This document shows positions 15,101 through 24,044 of a DNA stretch of 64,000 bases, piece by piece (positions within the stretch are counted from its first letter, which is position 1; the number at the start of each line of letters is the position of its first letter). The notes beneath the pieces were generated by a model that searched no databases, was not told the origin of the DNA, and was given only the letters and a program-made list of their open reading frames with translations. The DNA is taken from positions 6,956,339-7,020,338 of the forward strand of contig CM049316.1 in assembly GCA_026874595.1 (NCBI GenBank), in the 5' to 3' direction. A program made the position numbers and the translations under genes. This DNA comes from Sipunculus nudus. Lineage: Eukaryota > Annelida > Sipuncula > Golfingiida > Sipunculidae.

Positions 15101-16908
15101 CAGACATTATATTGTTATATTAATAAAATATGCTGCGAGTAACTTCATATTTTACTTATAATTTGTCAGTATAATTAATCAGTAAGGCATAAACCCTTAT
15201 TAATCTTCACTATATAAGTAAAAGGCCATCCTTCCTATGACGGGGTTGCAGAAAGAAGTCTTCTTCCTGCGACCCCCCCCCCCCCCCCCCCCCCCGAGAC
15301 CAGTCACGCTTCAGTGCAATACAGTCACCGGGCTACCGGCACTTGGTAACAGGAAGGGGCCCACTTTGTGTGACAGGGGTCTAGAATCTTCATTAGTTAA
15401 CACTTGTCTCTATACACTGGACATACGGATAAGGAACAAGCAGAGTGCCTTTAAGTGTAAAACATTATAATGAGTGTATGGAATGTCATGTTAACATAAT
15501 GAAAGTTTGTGAATGTATTTCATGAGCAATGGTCTTAATCCTGTCCAAATTATGTGCACTTTACCAGTTAACAGGTACATATATGCAACCCTAGTTGCCC
15601 GAACCAACATTTGCAATAGTAGCCACCAAAATGTTGAATATATCTGAGAGTACATTTTAGTAACCACCCCATGTATGTAATTTGGTTGGGATTCTAACCT
15701 CAGTTTGATAAGTGTCTATAAAAGGGAAGTTACCTATCAGTATCTTGGGTGTCTAATTTTTTTAAAAGACAAAACTGTTACGAAAAGCTAATCGCATATA
15801 TTCCAAGTTTAAACATGTCTATAACCCTTATAAAACGGGACCAATACACAAAGCACTGATACCGCTACGTAAACATTCTTACAGCTTCTCTCATGGCAGT
15901 TATGAGCGGTACCACCCGTGTCTTCTTAGACCAAAATACACAATAACTGGAGTAAAATGCACTTAGTTGCCAAAATGTTGCAGTTGTATTGAATTTTGAA
16001 AATAAGATACTTTTGCCATAGTGAAGGTGTTTTAATGTCACCCCTCCGTAAAACTGATAATAAACTGTCTTTTCTGGGAAATACGATCATATGGTGTTCA
16101 AACACCACTTATCTCTATATAAGACTGTGTATATTAAATGGGGAGGTGACTTAAGTTATCTGCTAACAGTGCAGGTGTTTCGTTGTTCCAGGCAGCTATT
16201 GAAATAGCAGGTTGTGGTTTTATTTGATATTCAGTTCAGTAGCAGATATATTAAAGGTCAGTAGCAGTATAATGTTTTTAGCCATTATGACTGCCTCAAA
16301 ATTTGGGAAAGTGTTACTGTTATGTCATGCAGGTTAAAAAGGCAACCCTGGATGTCTGATCCCATTCCACATAGCAGATTAAATACACTACACCAGAAGT
16401 CAAGACCCGGTCACACAAAGCACCCTGTAATTATAATTTAAAACCAAAGGCCACGGTGAAATCTGAAAGGGGGGGGGGGGGGATCGAGGGGCTGAGAGGG
16501 TTGTTTTATTTTTTTTTTTTAAAGAAACTTCTATGGAAAAGCAAGTTTTACAAGAGTACAGAAATGCGAAGGATGATTTCTAAATTAAAAAATGACAATA
16601 AATCGTACTATAACGTTAATATGTGTACATTTATAACAATGACAATGTAAATAAACTTGATTTTTTTTATCGTCTTTGTGCAAGGTGCTATATCACATTG
16701 CTTTTAACTGATCATAAAAATGCCTAATTTGATTAATTAAAGACACATTTTCATACGTTATTGATGTTGCACATTAACAACAGGTGGCGAATATTGGCTA
16801 CAGTGGAGGGCCAGGAAAGTCCGGACACTTAATTTTCCTAATATCGCTCACTACATGCGACAACAAACAAGATCGCTAACCGGCTGTCCGTTTTCGCCTG
16901 GGTGGCAT
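18..16908 (-). CDS. PARP2: PARP2-class poly(ADP-ribose) polymerase, 16 exons, 3' end outside window
   Basis: Nuclear enzyme that transfers ADP-ribose from NAD+ to proteins at DNA breaks. Sixteen exons with GT/AG borders join in phase to exactly 650 codons with no stop. Order by residue: basic N-terminus 1-10 (MPPRRKRTA), WWE1 about 41-108, WWE2 about 119-184, Lys/Ala/Gly/Ser-rich linker 188-247, WGR about 257-375 (W-G-R at 316-318), helical regulatory domain about 393-525, ART domain from about 528. In the ART part I see MLLWHGSR with the NAD-binding His589 and [17 protein letters not shown] with Tyr623; the catalytic Glu must lie in exons left of base 18. Segments such as [17 protein letters not shown] and [12 protein letters not shown] match PARP2 rather than PARP1 or PARP3. 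Vertebrate PARP2 is about 580 residues and has no WWE domains, so this protein is longer. Family and exon chain are firm; the N-terminal exon is slightly less so. Confidence 0.93.
879..978 (-). CDS. PARP2: PARP2 exon 15, NAD-binding histidine
   Basis: Residues 584-617: [16 protein letters not shown] (His589 of the H-Y-E triad), then [15 protein letters not shown]. Phase 0 exit at GTGAGT. Confidence 0.96.
1440..1488 (-). pseudogene. Relic duplicate of the 3' end of PARP2 exon 14
   Basis: The block at 1440-1476 repeats 1540-1576 at an offset of 100 bp, covering the splice donor and the codons for D-H-G-N plus the split residue (here R, as in vertebrate PARP2, instead of K). Reading upstream in the same frame meets TAG within about 12 codons, and the phase does not allow it to follow exon 14, so it is most likely dead. 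Confidence 0.6.
1556..1680 (-). CDS. PARP2: PARP2 exon 14, ART domain
   Basis: Residues 543-583: [14 protein letters not shown], then ILDIF and [13 protein letters not shown]. The donor is AACAA|GTATGT. Exactly 100 bp downstream in the intron the last part of this exon with its donor is repeated (1440-1476). Confidence 0.93.
2348..2479 (-). CDS. PARP2: PARP2 exon 13, end of regulatory domain and start of ART
   Basis: Residues 499-542: [14 protein letters not shown], then [14 protein letters not shown], the transition into the catalytic ADP-ribosyltransferase fold. Phase 0 on both sides. Confidence 0.95.
2557..2950 (+). repeat. R1 family copy A, short form
   Basis: Lies in the PARP2 intron between exons 13 and 12. 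It starts with the R1 head (CTAGAATATGGGTAGTCAAC) and ends with the tail hairpin at 2915-2944 (GTATCCGC, AAAAC loop side, GGCGGATAC). The repeated middle is largely missing, so this is a minimal copy with both ends. Confidence 0.75.
3071..3134 (-). CDS. PARP2: PARP2 exon 12
   Basis: Residues 477-498: [20 protein letters not shown]. Direct joining to exon 11 reproduces the conserved family sequence, so the 72-bp open segment at 3434-3505 is not needed for the main form. Confidence 0.95.
3675..3813 (-). CDS. PARP2: PARP2 exon 11, regulatory helices
   Basis: Residues 431-476: [18 protein letters not shown], then [15 protein letters not shown]. The family form of the last motif is usually [11 protein letters not shown], so Asp is replaced by Cys here. 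Phase 2 exit at GTATGC. Confidence 0.95.
5113..5197 (-). CDS. PARP2: PARP2 exon 10, regulatory helices
   Basis: Residues 403-430: [11 protein letters not shown] and [11 protein letters not shown], the first helices of the domain that blocks NAD+ until DNA binds. Phase 1 exit at GTAAGG. Confidence 0.93.
5468..5545 (-). CDS. PARP2: PARP2 exon 9, WGR-to-helical-domain linker
   Basis: Residues 377-402. A charged linker (NEEKEKE) followed by DSKLDQRVQ, the start of the helical regulatory domain. Confidence 0.9.
5965..6061 (-). CDS. PARP2: PARP2 exon 8, end of WGR
   Basis: Residues 344-376: [15 protein letters not shown] and [10 protein letters not shown], the last WGR strands. Phase 0 exit at GTAAGA. 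Confidence 0.93.
6749..6921 (-). CDS. PARP2: PARP2 exon 7, WGR core
   Basis: Residues 287-343. Carries KYYLMQIL and [14 protein letters not shown], the motif that names the domain. Lys344 is split across the next junction (phase 2). Donor GTAAGT. Confidence 0.95.
7051..8371 (+). repeat. R1 family copy B, long form
   Basis: Lies in the PARP2 intron between exons 7 and 6. Head at 7051, then about eight degenerate units carrying forms of GGTGGCGCCACC and ATATGAGTGATTTT, and a decayed tail hairpin at 8331-8361. Same orientation as copies A and C. Confidence 0.72.
9079..9194 (-). CDS. PARP2: PARP2 exon 6, start of WGR domain
   Basis: Residues 248-286. Contains [20 protein letters not shown] and YDAMLNQ, the first strands of the WGR domain, which in PARP2 contacts 5'-phosphorylated DNA ends. 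Ends in phase 0 at GTTTGT. Confidence 0.92.
9683..9862 (-). CDS. PARP2: PARP2 exon 5, basic low-complexity linker
   Basis: Residues 188-247, rich in Ala, Lys, Gly, Ser and Pro, with [10 protein letters not shown] and then the acidic EPGEDGEEG. Probably a flexible DNA-binding or nuclear-targeting linker between the WWE pair and WGR. Phases match both neighbours. Confidence 0.8.
11510..12845 (+). repeat. R2 family copy, two units with terminal hairpin
   Basis: Lies in PARP2 intron 4. Two degenerate units start with CGTGCCATGGTCAAA at 11597 and 12279 (682 bp apart) and share GGCCCATAACTT and GGAGATTTTGG-type blocks. It ends in GACGGACGGATGACGGAC, then a hairpin at 12812-12842 with arms TAGCTCAG/CTGAGCTA and TGACT/AGTCA around TAC. 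A second copy is at about 52.0-53.2 kb and an end fragment at about 35.24 kb. Confidence 0.7.
13028..13237 (-). CDS. PARP2: PARP2 exon 4, complete WWE2
   Basis: Residues 118-187. A whole second WWE domain sits in one exon: [16 protein letters not shown] (119-134) to [17 protein letters not shown] (168-184). WWE1 is split by an intron and WWE2 is not. Donor GTAAGA, phase 1. Confidence 0.9.
13817..13943 (-). CDS. PARP2: PARP2 exon 3, second half of WWE1
   Basis: Residues 76-117. It supplies the closing strands of WWE1, including [16 protein letters not shown] (93-108), the usual QxNxxTGxxRxIR ending of WWE folds that bind iso-ADP-ribose. Donor GTAAGG, phase 1. Confidence 0.88.
14432..14628 (-). 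CDS. PARP2: PARP2 exon 2, first half of WWE1
   Basis: Residues 10-75. It opens with an acidic/basic linker containing KIKKEPG (sumoylation-like I-K-K-E) and then the start of a WWE domain, [14 protein letters not shown] at 44-57. It ends in phase 0 at GTAAGT. Confidence 0.88.
14629..16880. other. PARP2 intron 1 (2.25 kb), no recognised gene
   Basis: Holds a 23-base poly-C tract at 15273-15295 and a poly-G tract near 16469-16481. I see no supported exon or RNA gene. Confidence 0.6.
16881..16908 (-). CDS. PARP2: PARP2 exon 1, start codon
   Basis: Start ATG at 16906-16908 (minus) lies in CACCATGC, a near-ideal Kozak context, with an in-frame TAA 21 bases upstream. It encodes nine residues, MPPRRKRTA, a basic nuclear-targeting-like start as in other PARP2 proteins, then one base of codon 10. 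Donor is G|GTTAGC, a weaker but allowed GT site, and its phase fits exon 2. No transcript evidence is available, so another 5' exon is possible. Confidence 0.72.
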
Positions 16909-17165
16909 GGTGTCTACTTCAGTATCTTAGGTTGTCTAGTACTGGGTTACACGCGAGCTTTAGTTATAAACATCAAAAACTGCTAGAGTCATCAAATCGG
17001 GTGCAAGTTTGGGCTTGTCCTTCTGCACGGTCACCGGTTACTTTCCCGCGGCTGGAGTCATATCCCGGAAGTTTATGTTACAGTTGTCAAACAAGTGTCT
17101 CTTCTTTTCAAAGTACCTTTAACTTTGCGCGACACCTGGTGGTTAAATTTAAGGAAATGTTTATT
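16909..17165 (-). promoter_or_regulatory. Probable 5' UTR and promoter region of PARP2
   Basis: Sequence just upstream of the start codon is richer in G+C and CpG than its surroundings (CCCGCGGC, ACGCGAGC, TTTGCGCGACACC). That suits a housekeeping promoter, but no TATA box or transcription start can be placed. Inference from position and composition. Confidence 0.35.
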
Positions 17166-17222
17166 TCCACTCCCCCGGGGAGTGGAAATAAGGGATGCTT
17201 ATTTCCACTTCCCCTAGGAGTT
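17166..17222. repeat. Structured 55-bp repeat, copy 1
   Basis: Contains a near-perfect hairpin, TTATTTCCACTCCCCCGGGG with its complement GGAGTGGAAATAA, then GGATGC and a third copy of TTATTTCCACTTCCCC. A reverse-complement copy lies at 38325-38377. Confidence 0.6.
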
Positions 17223-17898
17223 GCCAATCCCCATGTTAGATGGAACAGATAAGCATTGGTTATAATAGATATTCATTTACAGAAGCTCTATAGGATAACA
17301 ATTAACATTGATGAAAATATATATAAATAAAAAAAAATAAATGTTATTGGGCTTACCTTTGAGATGCATATCTATCTATTCAGTATAGTGACCTCCTATG
17401 TTACATTTAAAATTTTAATTTTCTTTTCATTAAAGTTCCAGTAATTTTGCCAATTTGACACACAGCAACATCATTGAAAATGTTCAAGATGAAATAAGTG
17501 CATGGGTGTATGCAAGGGGGGGGGGGGTCGTGAGGGTCGTACGACCAGCCCAAAATTTTCAAAGGGTCCACATTTTTTCCAATGACATCTTTTCCAAGGG
17601 CCTTTTCACAATGACATAAATGAAAAAGCATTGATCAGGTACCAGCAATGAGTCCAAAGACCTTGCATATTGCATGACGTTAATCTATCCCAAGTTTAGC
17701 AATTCTGAAACTGAGCCATCCGCTTCAGGCTCGTGGCACTAATTGTGAAAACAGGCGCAACAGCCCCCTCCCCCCCCCCCCCTCCCCCACCCCCTAAACT
17801 CGGTTCAACAAATTTTTAGGGCCACCCAATTTCGTACATTGTCAGTGCGTGCCTAGACCTTTTGCAAAATAAGCTCATAAAGTTGTATTTGTAAAGTA

Positions 17899-18117
17899 AG
17901 CCGCACACAAAGCGGACGAGACGAGACGAGATCGGACCGGATTTGAATACGGTCCGGTCCGCTCAGTTTGCGGCACTTGGCGGACCGGACTGCCAGTCCG
18001 GGATCGCTCCGGACCCAGTCCTGAGCGATCCTGACCATATCAAAATGTTTTGATATTTCAGGACCGGTCCTGAGTGGTCCGGTCTGTTCCGCTTGAATCC
18101 GCTCTGTTTGCGACGGT
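17899..18117. mobile_element. Inverted-repeat element (MITE-like)
   Basis: About 220 bp, much richer in G+C than its flanks, with ends CGCACACAAAGCGGACGAG and the inverse of TCCGCTCTGTTTGCGACGG. The middle is packed with GGACCGG/CCGGTCC palindromes. No coding capacity. It looks like a non-autonomous DNA element; the superfamily is unknown. Confidence 0.5.
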
Positions 18118-18549
18118 TTTAGGACTGCACAGGAGCAACTCAGGATCTGTATAGCTTTAAATTATTAAAATTAACTTATTTAGCCGTAATTGACATGAAA
18201 TTTTGTTATGGTATTTTGCATATTAAAAACTAGAATATTATATTCTGTAATTTTTTTTATGAGCTTCATTCAAACATTAATAGACAATTTATTTAAAAAG
18301 ATTATCTTAATTATAATAAATCTGTATTTGACGTTACAAATCTATGAAGAATCATTCTTATATATTTAAGTATATAAATGAGTACTCATTGTTGGAAGAG
18401 ACTTCTTACTATTCGAAGGATAGAGTTCCACCACGTCAAAGCCAAAGATGAGGATTGTTGCTTATCTGGAAAGAATGTCTTCGAACCATTTGGTGACCGA
18501 TTTAGAGAGATTTTATATATAATAATTATATATTTTTACCGGAGTATAT

Positions 18550-18550
18550 A

Positions 18551-18635
<85 letters not shown>
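18550..18635. repeat. (TC)n(TA)n compound microsatellite
   Basis: About 20 bases of TC followed by about 64 bases of TA, without interruptions. Confidence 0.95.
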
Positions 18636-18637
<2 letters not shown>

Positions 18638-19068
18638 TCTGCCAGAAGAGCGTAAAACATTTTAATTTTCTTTTTTGAAATATTACCGTGAAACCGTATA
18701 GAATTAAATGTTTAATTTAATTACACTTGCAAATGGAAATGTCCTCTATAGATTGCACAAGACTTCTACATAGTAGAATCTCTAGAATCGTTAAAATGGA
18801 ATTCATGAAACGCTTATAAGTAAACGGTTGTTGTGTAGTAAAATACTTCAGAAATCAGATTGATTACACAAGCATGAAAGGATCAGATGAGGAACTACCT
18901 ATTCATATAATTTCAATTTAAATTTATGATGAATATAACTTTGTGACTAAACATTTAAAGTTAATCCCTTCCTGTTCTTTCGTAGTTTTATGTACCTATA
19001 TGGGAATAGAACAAGTTTATTTCGTCTGTAGATTGGTACTTAGATCACCCGCCATTTTCAATGGTTGA

Positions 19069-19550
19069 ACTAGAATACGGGTAGTCGACAAGCGACTATG
19101 TGTATCCGCCAAAATTACAGTAGGACGGGTTAAGTGAGGCATGGATTGAGTGGCAAGGGGAAATAGAGTTACGTGTGTTACATATTAGAATGGATGTCTG
19201 CCACGTAAACATGAGTGTAGGTGGCGCCACCTGTTATTTGAACGAGAAACTATCCAAGATGTATACACATGCAAAATTTCAGGTTGAAAAGTCAAACCAC
19301 TGCAGAGATATGAGTGATTCTATCCCACAGCAGACAAACAGATGAACGCTATGCAAAAATGGCTGCAGGTGGCGCCACCATTTTTGTTTATGTTATAAAG
19401 CTATCCAAGGGCTACATTTGTGTAAATTTTTTTTCCTGATTGGTCAAACGATTCCCGAGATATAAGCATTAATGTCTGCAGCGTGAACGTGAATGAAGCT
19501 GGCGCCACCTGTCAAGAATGCTATCCAGGATGTATACGCATATAGATGGA
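19069..19550 (+). repeat. R1 family copy C, 3'-truncated
   Basis: Begins with an intact head, CTAGAATACGGGTAGTCGAC, including the 7-bp inverted repeat GTAGTCG/CGACTAC. It has units with GGTGGCGCCACC at about 19223, 19368 and 19500, then breaks off without the tail hairpin. Confidence 0.75.
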
Positions 19551-20559
19551 CATATTATCTCCAGAAAACTGAATAAAATATATCCTTTCTATACTTAAGC
19601 ATCACTGATTTTAAATGAATCTTAATAATTTGATCGAATAGACACATTACCAACAGGCGCGGATCCGGGAATCCCCCCCCCCCCCCCCCCCCCCGGATCG
19701 GGACCTGACCCATCGTCAATGATTCTCACCCCTGAGGCAAAGTAGATCTAACTCGATGCAAAGGCAAGAACACGGAGAAACTGAGGCTTTGCATTTTTAA
19801 CAATAACTTTGGACCTGTGACCTAGGTTAGCTTGCTTTTGCCTTCTTGATCAAAAGTTTCAGTCACTTTTCATGCACAACTGTTGAACACAATACAGAAC
19901 AGCATGAGAACATCTTTGGCAAATTGATGGTCACAAGCAGCTTACCTAGTTTTGGCGCCTGTGTACAGCCTGTATATATGTCTTGATTGTTTTACGGAAC
20001 CTAATAACAACAGGTCACGTAGTCGTGTCAAGCATTAGTTTTGTTACGGAGATAAATAAAAATCAGATTCTATAACACTAGGCAGCGTAAAATGTCATAG
20101 GGGAACGAATAAAGTAGTCAGTGGTTTTTGTTAACAAATAATTATAATTTATGCTTAAAACAATCCTGACATTAATATACACAAAATCAATACAATTACA
20201 CAGTAAAACAATAAAAATGTACAGTACGAGGCTTTTCAGGATACCACCACTGTCACAGCTCAACAAGTGCTTGAAAACATATAATCAAGATGAACAGTTC
20301 ACGTAAATCTTCTCAGAGAATAATAGACCAATTCATTGGAACGGACTATGCTTGCCTAATAGACACATGAAACACTCCTGCGCACAATAAACCAGGACCT
20401 GCCTTACACGAATCAGAATGCAAACAGCGCACAATAAAAGAAACACCTGTAACAATTGAGAAAAATAGGATATCCAAAAACAAATTTTTAGACTTCTTCA
20501 CACAATCACTGAAAGGGCAATTTTTTTACCTGGTTTAACATTCTTCGACCTTTGGGATG
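19551..20559. other. Intergenic stretch with poly-C tract
   Basis: A 22-base poly-C run (19673-19694) sits between GCGGATCCGGG-like sequence and CCGGATCGGG. Otherwise AT-rich with no supported gene. Confidence 0.6.
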
Positions 20560-21295
20560 AAAATATGATTTGAGCGCCCTGAATGTCATATGAGCTGAAA
20601 CCGTATCTGTTAGGTTTAGAATCTTCAAACGCTACACAGGGAATCTCTAGGCAAATCTCCTTGGAAACATGAAATTAGGTCATGGTGATCTATATTCAGC
20701 GACCTACAGGCCAAAGACATGCATGATTTAGAACAATCGGACAGGGCACTGATTGTATCCGTTGGGCTTAGAATCTTCTTATGTAATATTAACGGAGGCC
20801 TGTGTAAATGTCCGTGGAAACATTAAATTAGCTATAGGGAAACGATCACCTATATTCTGTGAGATAGACAAAAGACATGATTTGAGCATTTTGGTACAAA
20901 TGTTAGCAGTTGGACGTAGAAACTTCTGTTTTAATTAAGATCCAGGGAGAGCCCTGTTAAATCTTCTTAGAAACCCTAATTAAGGTCACTGTGACCCATA
21001 TTCTGTGAGCATATAGCACCCTATAAGCTAGATGTGTGCAAATCGTAGCAATCTACATAGAACTTAGCATCTAGGGAGTTCTTGGTAAAATCTTCTTGTA
21101 AACCATAAACAAGGTCACTGTATCATATTTTCTAAGGCCTATGGGCAAAACGCCTGATTCTGAGCACTCTGGAAGTCATTCTATCTTTAACAAATATATA
21201 TCATAACATTAATATAATAATAATTAATACATGCATCACCTATTTGTCAAATTCAGCCAAGCGTCATGGCCCATGGGCCAGTTGATTATTATTAT
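20560..21295 (+). repeat. R3 family copy with palindromic end
   Basis: Four to five degenerate units of about 150 bp. Landmarks are TTAGAATCTTC at about 20612, 20764 and (as GTAGAAACTTC) 20916, and AAGGTCACTGTGACC-type blocks near 20825, 20980 and 21113. The end carries the perfect 14-bp palindrome TGGCCCATGGGCCA at 21267-21280 followed by (ATT)n. Related units form much of the 41-48 kb duplication. Confidence 0.65.
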
Positions 21296-21866
21296 TATTT
21301 TGATACAATATGTGTGGAAATGTGCATACTTATCAGGAAAAATACAAAATTCGATTCAATTCTATGTATGGTGCATGTAATCTACACAAAAGTAGTCATT
21401 TTTCACTACCTTTAAGATTTCTTTTTAACAAATCAAAGCAAGAAAACAAATTAAAAACAAGCCTCATCTGCCACAAAAAAAAATAGACAATGGAGCGGCG
21501 AATACGCTGAATATCAGTTGATTTGTAGGCGCACTTTCTGTTCGAGGCAAAGTCCACAGCCTAACCAGCTCAGGTACGAGCCGTAGCAAGTCTTTTCCCA
21601 TGCCAAGGTCATATTCAATCGAGCGTTGTTATTGCAAGACATTGCATATTACTTATACGCATTTATATACAAGCTGGTCATCGCTGATTTCGCCCCCGTT
21701 ATGACATCGACTTGGCATGGAGTAACATCAGCTTGGAAACATCGGTGCATATCGTGGTAACATTTGGATATTTTTTAACATTTTCAAAAATGTTTACTGC
21801 CGGGGTCACTCCGGAACATATCAATGTTACATCGGCTTGGCATCGGGAATACATCGGAACAGCCTA
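21296..21866. other. Left flank of the LTR retroelement
   Basis: Non-coding, no gene recognised. It ends at the CTGG target copy (21867-21870). Confidence 0.6.
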
Positions 21867-21870
21867 CTGG

Positions 21871-22214
21871 TGTCGGATATCCCATTATTTTTGATAATAA
21901 CACCCCTAAGGGTAAGTGGGCGATCCCACCTGAGGGGTCAGCCAATCGGGATATCTCCCGGCCCGGAGACCCAAAGCGAGGCTAAAGGATAACATGCCTC
22001 GCTCACTCTGACCTTGGCGCTGGAAGGGTTCACACACTTGTCGACATAAGGCGAAGTCTTAGTAGCCGCTGCGATAGTGTGAGCTTTTCACTACGCGCAC
22101 CCTATCAGGACTGGCAGTATGATTATAGTTATCTGGACAACCTTTTCGGCACTTCTGGTATTTTAAACGAAATTCCTGTGTTGTTTTCTATTACCTGTGG
22201 GGAAATTCCCTACA
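21871..22214 (+). repeat. 5' LTR (344 bp)
   Basis: Begins TGTCGGATATCCC and ends CCCTACA (TG...CA). It aligns along its whole length to 30504-30840, with about five substitutions and one 7-bp difference near 21958-21970. Should carry the element's promoter, but no TATA box or poly(A) signal could be placed with confidence. Confidence 0.95.
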
Positions 22215-22215
22215 C

Positions 22216-22233
22216 TGGCGAGCATGCCTGCCA
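22216..22233 (+). other. Primer-binding site
   Basis: Starts TGGCGAGCATGCC, one base after the LTR end. TGG pairs with the CCA end of a tRNA, so a tRNA 3' end would prime minus-strand DNA synthesis. The tRNA species cannot be named from sequence alone. Confidence 0.7.
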
Positions 22234-22254
22234 GCTCGTAAACTTTAATATTTA

Positions 22255-22265
22255 CGAGTAAGTGA
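22255..22265 (+). promoter_or_regulatory. Candidate splice donor in leader, for env mRNA
   Basis: ACGA|GTAAGT is a full-consensus donor about 75 bases before the gag ATG. Retrovirus-like elements express env from a spliced RNA. Inference, not shown. Confidence 0.45.
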
Positions 22266-22331
22266 TTGAACCTGTATTTCGGCATATTCATTCTAAATTG
22301 TTCTCTTCAAATATTTTTTTTTAACAACCGT

Positions 22332-22889
22332 ATGTCACATAGTGACCGTAATACTGCCATTCCGGGGGAGTTAGTACTGAAATTCAGCGACCTAGCCATC
22401 AACTCCGACACATCGCCGGCAGCTGCAGAAAAGATGGAGGCGCAACTTATACAGAAGATGGCCGAATCCCTGAAGGAGCAAGCGGACACAAATAGGTATG
22501 TGGCATCACAAACTAAACTTTCTAGAGTGATACAATCAATCGAGAAAACTTCAGGTAATAACTTCACCCAAACTAGAGCTTGGCTAAGAGCCATGGACTT
22601 AGCCTATATTGACTTAGAGGGGAGTGATGATGCAATAATAGAGGTAGCCAAGGGCACGCTCATGGGAAAAATTAGGGAGTCTGTTGATGATTTCTGTTTA
22701 GAGCACACAGAAATGTGCACCCTGCAAGACGAACACGGTAGGTCCTTTAAGCAAGTAAAACGGCCTACATGGCACGCCCTAAAAACACATATTCAAAAAG
22801 CCTTCCTTCCGGACAACGAGCTACAGCAATTAAGGAAAAAACCTAAAGTATATTACCCAAGACCCGCGGTCCACATTAAAATTGTATAA
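22332..22889 (+). pseudogene. gag: gag, N-terminal part, broken by frameshift
   Basis: Structural protein that packages the element RNA. The start ATG at 22332 is the first good one after the leader; an ATG at 22266 would add 22 hydrophobic residues and is less likely. The frame runs about 170 codons of charged, helical sequence. After a short A-run and CC near 22836-22843 the matching protein continues in another frame, and this frame ends at a stop at 22887-22889. The break is a single-base shift, true or a sequencing error. Confidence 0.85.
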
Positions 22890-23607
22890 TGAAGATTTTC
22901 GTAGGGCCACCCGCCAAGCTTACCCCATAGAGGCACGTTCAGCGACAGACGAAAAGGAACTCGTCAAGACATACTGTAATGGTCTCTTAGAGAACCACAT
23001 TGCTTTAGCCGCGTGCACCCAACCCTCCCTTGACAAGGCTATGCAGGCCGCCCTTTCAAAAGCGGACGAAATAGCGTGTTATAACGAGCTCGATCGTGGC
23101 GAAATCCCGATGGAGGTCGATGCCATCCAGCCGTCCCAATCTAAAGCTCGCTCACGCGGCAGGGGCCGGCCTATGGCCAGTCGTGGGAGCACTCCGCGTG
23201 CACCCAACCCCATTCAATGTTTCTATTGTCAAAAGTTTGGTCATATCAAAGCCGAATGCCTGTCATTAAAACGTGACCTTGCGCGTCACGTTCCGCCGGC
23301 CTCGCGCTGGACCAATTATTCACCCCGTGGGTACGCCCAGACGCGAAACCCCTCTAGGCAACACCGCTACGCTCCACGTGGCCGCGCCCCCGTTAATACC
23401 GGCTCGGTTAATGAGCCGTGCCATAGAAATATTGAGCCCATGGTGCACGTCGTAGAGGATACGGTCTGTGAACATCAAACGTGTTGTCACTGTTGTACAC
23501 AAGCGCCACATTGTTGTGCAGAACCCGCCCAGGAACAGGTCCTAGCCCAACCTATAGATCAGGACACTGCAGTAGATTACTCCATGTCCCAGCCAAAAAA
23601 CTTGTAA
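22845..23607 (+). pseudogene. gag: gag, C-terminal part with CCHC zinc knuckle
   Basis: Continues gag in frame 1 to TAA at 23605-23607. Contains an Arg/Gly-rich stretch (SRGRGRPMASRG) and one zinc knuckle, CFYCQKFGHIKAEC (C-x2-C-x4-H-x4-C) at 23218-23259, for RNA binding. The tail after the knuckle is rich in Arg and Pro and ends with Cys/His clusters. Protease follows in a different frame. Confidence 0.85.
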
Positions 23608-23659
23608 GCACCGTATCAACACCCCAGGGTCGCCCTCCCTCCTATTACATTTTCAAAAA

Positions 23660-24040
23660 CATTCATTTCAGGCCTTGTTAGACACAGGTGCATCCCGTAG
23701 TTTGATACGGTTCAATGTGTTTCAGAGATTGAAAAATTTAGACCACCATTTAGTTCTAAATTCTCCCCCACATGGGCTGCAGGCGATCACAGGCACACAA
23801 TTGGGGGTCCAGGGTGTAACATATGTACAATTCAACCACCTTCCGCCCTTATTTTTCTTTGTTGTTCATGACTTGCCGCATGAAATTATCATCGGTAGTG
23901 ATGCTTTGGACCTGGGAGAAAGTCACATTGATTTCGAATTTTCCCGGCTCAAATGGTTTGGCATACAGTACCCTTTCAGCCGGGAGCCCCCGGTTCAATC
24001 CCCCGGCATTTTTCACACCATCCCAACGAATAAACCCCCC
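23660..24040 (+). pseudogene. Aspartic protease
   Basis: Retropepsin-like protease that cleaves the polyproteins. LLDTGASRS gives the catalytic Asp-Thr-Gly at 23681-23689, and later IIIGSDALD is the usual hydrophobic-Ile-Gly-x-D segment. It lies in frame 2, whereas gag ends in frame 1, so either programmed shifting or damage separates them. The frame then changes in a run of ten C at 24035-24044. Confidence 0.88.
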
Positions 24041-24044
24041 CCCC

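Noticed and set aside
18378-18665. 95-codon ORF with a long (YI)n tail; similar ones at 29648-30013 and 33287-33503
   Set aside because: Produced by (TA)n microsatellites.
19655-19705. GGATCC-flanked poly-C tract (similar at 53213-53240) as a possible common element end
   Set aside because: The flanks beyond about 12 bases do not agree between sites, so a shared element end could not be shown.
23607-23689. Programmed frameshift between gag and protease
   Set aside because: The frames differ by one base, but no clear slippery site with a downstream structure was found and the element has other frame damage, so a programmed event cannot be separated from mutation.
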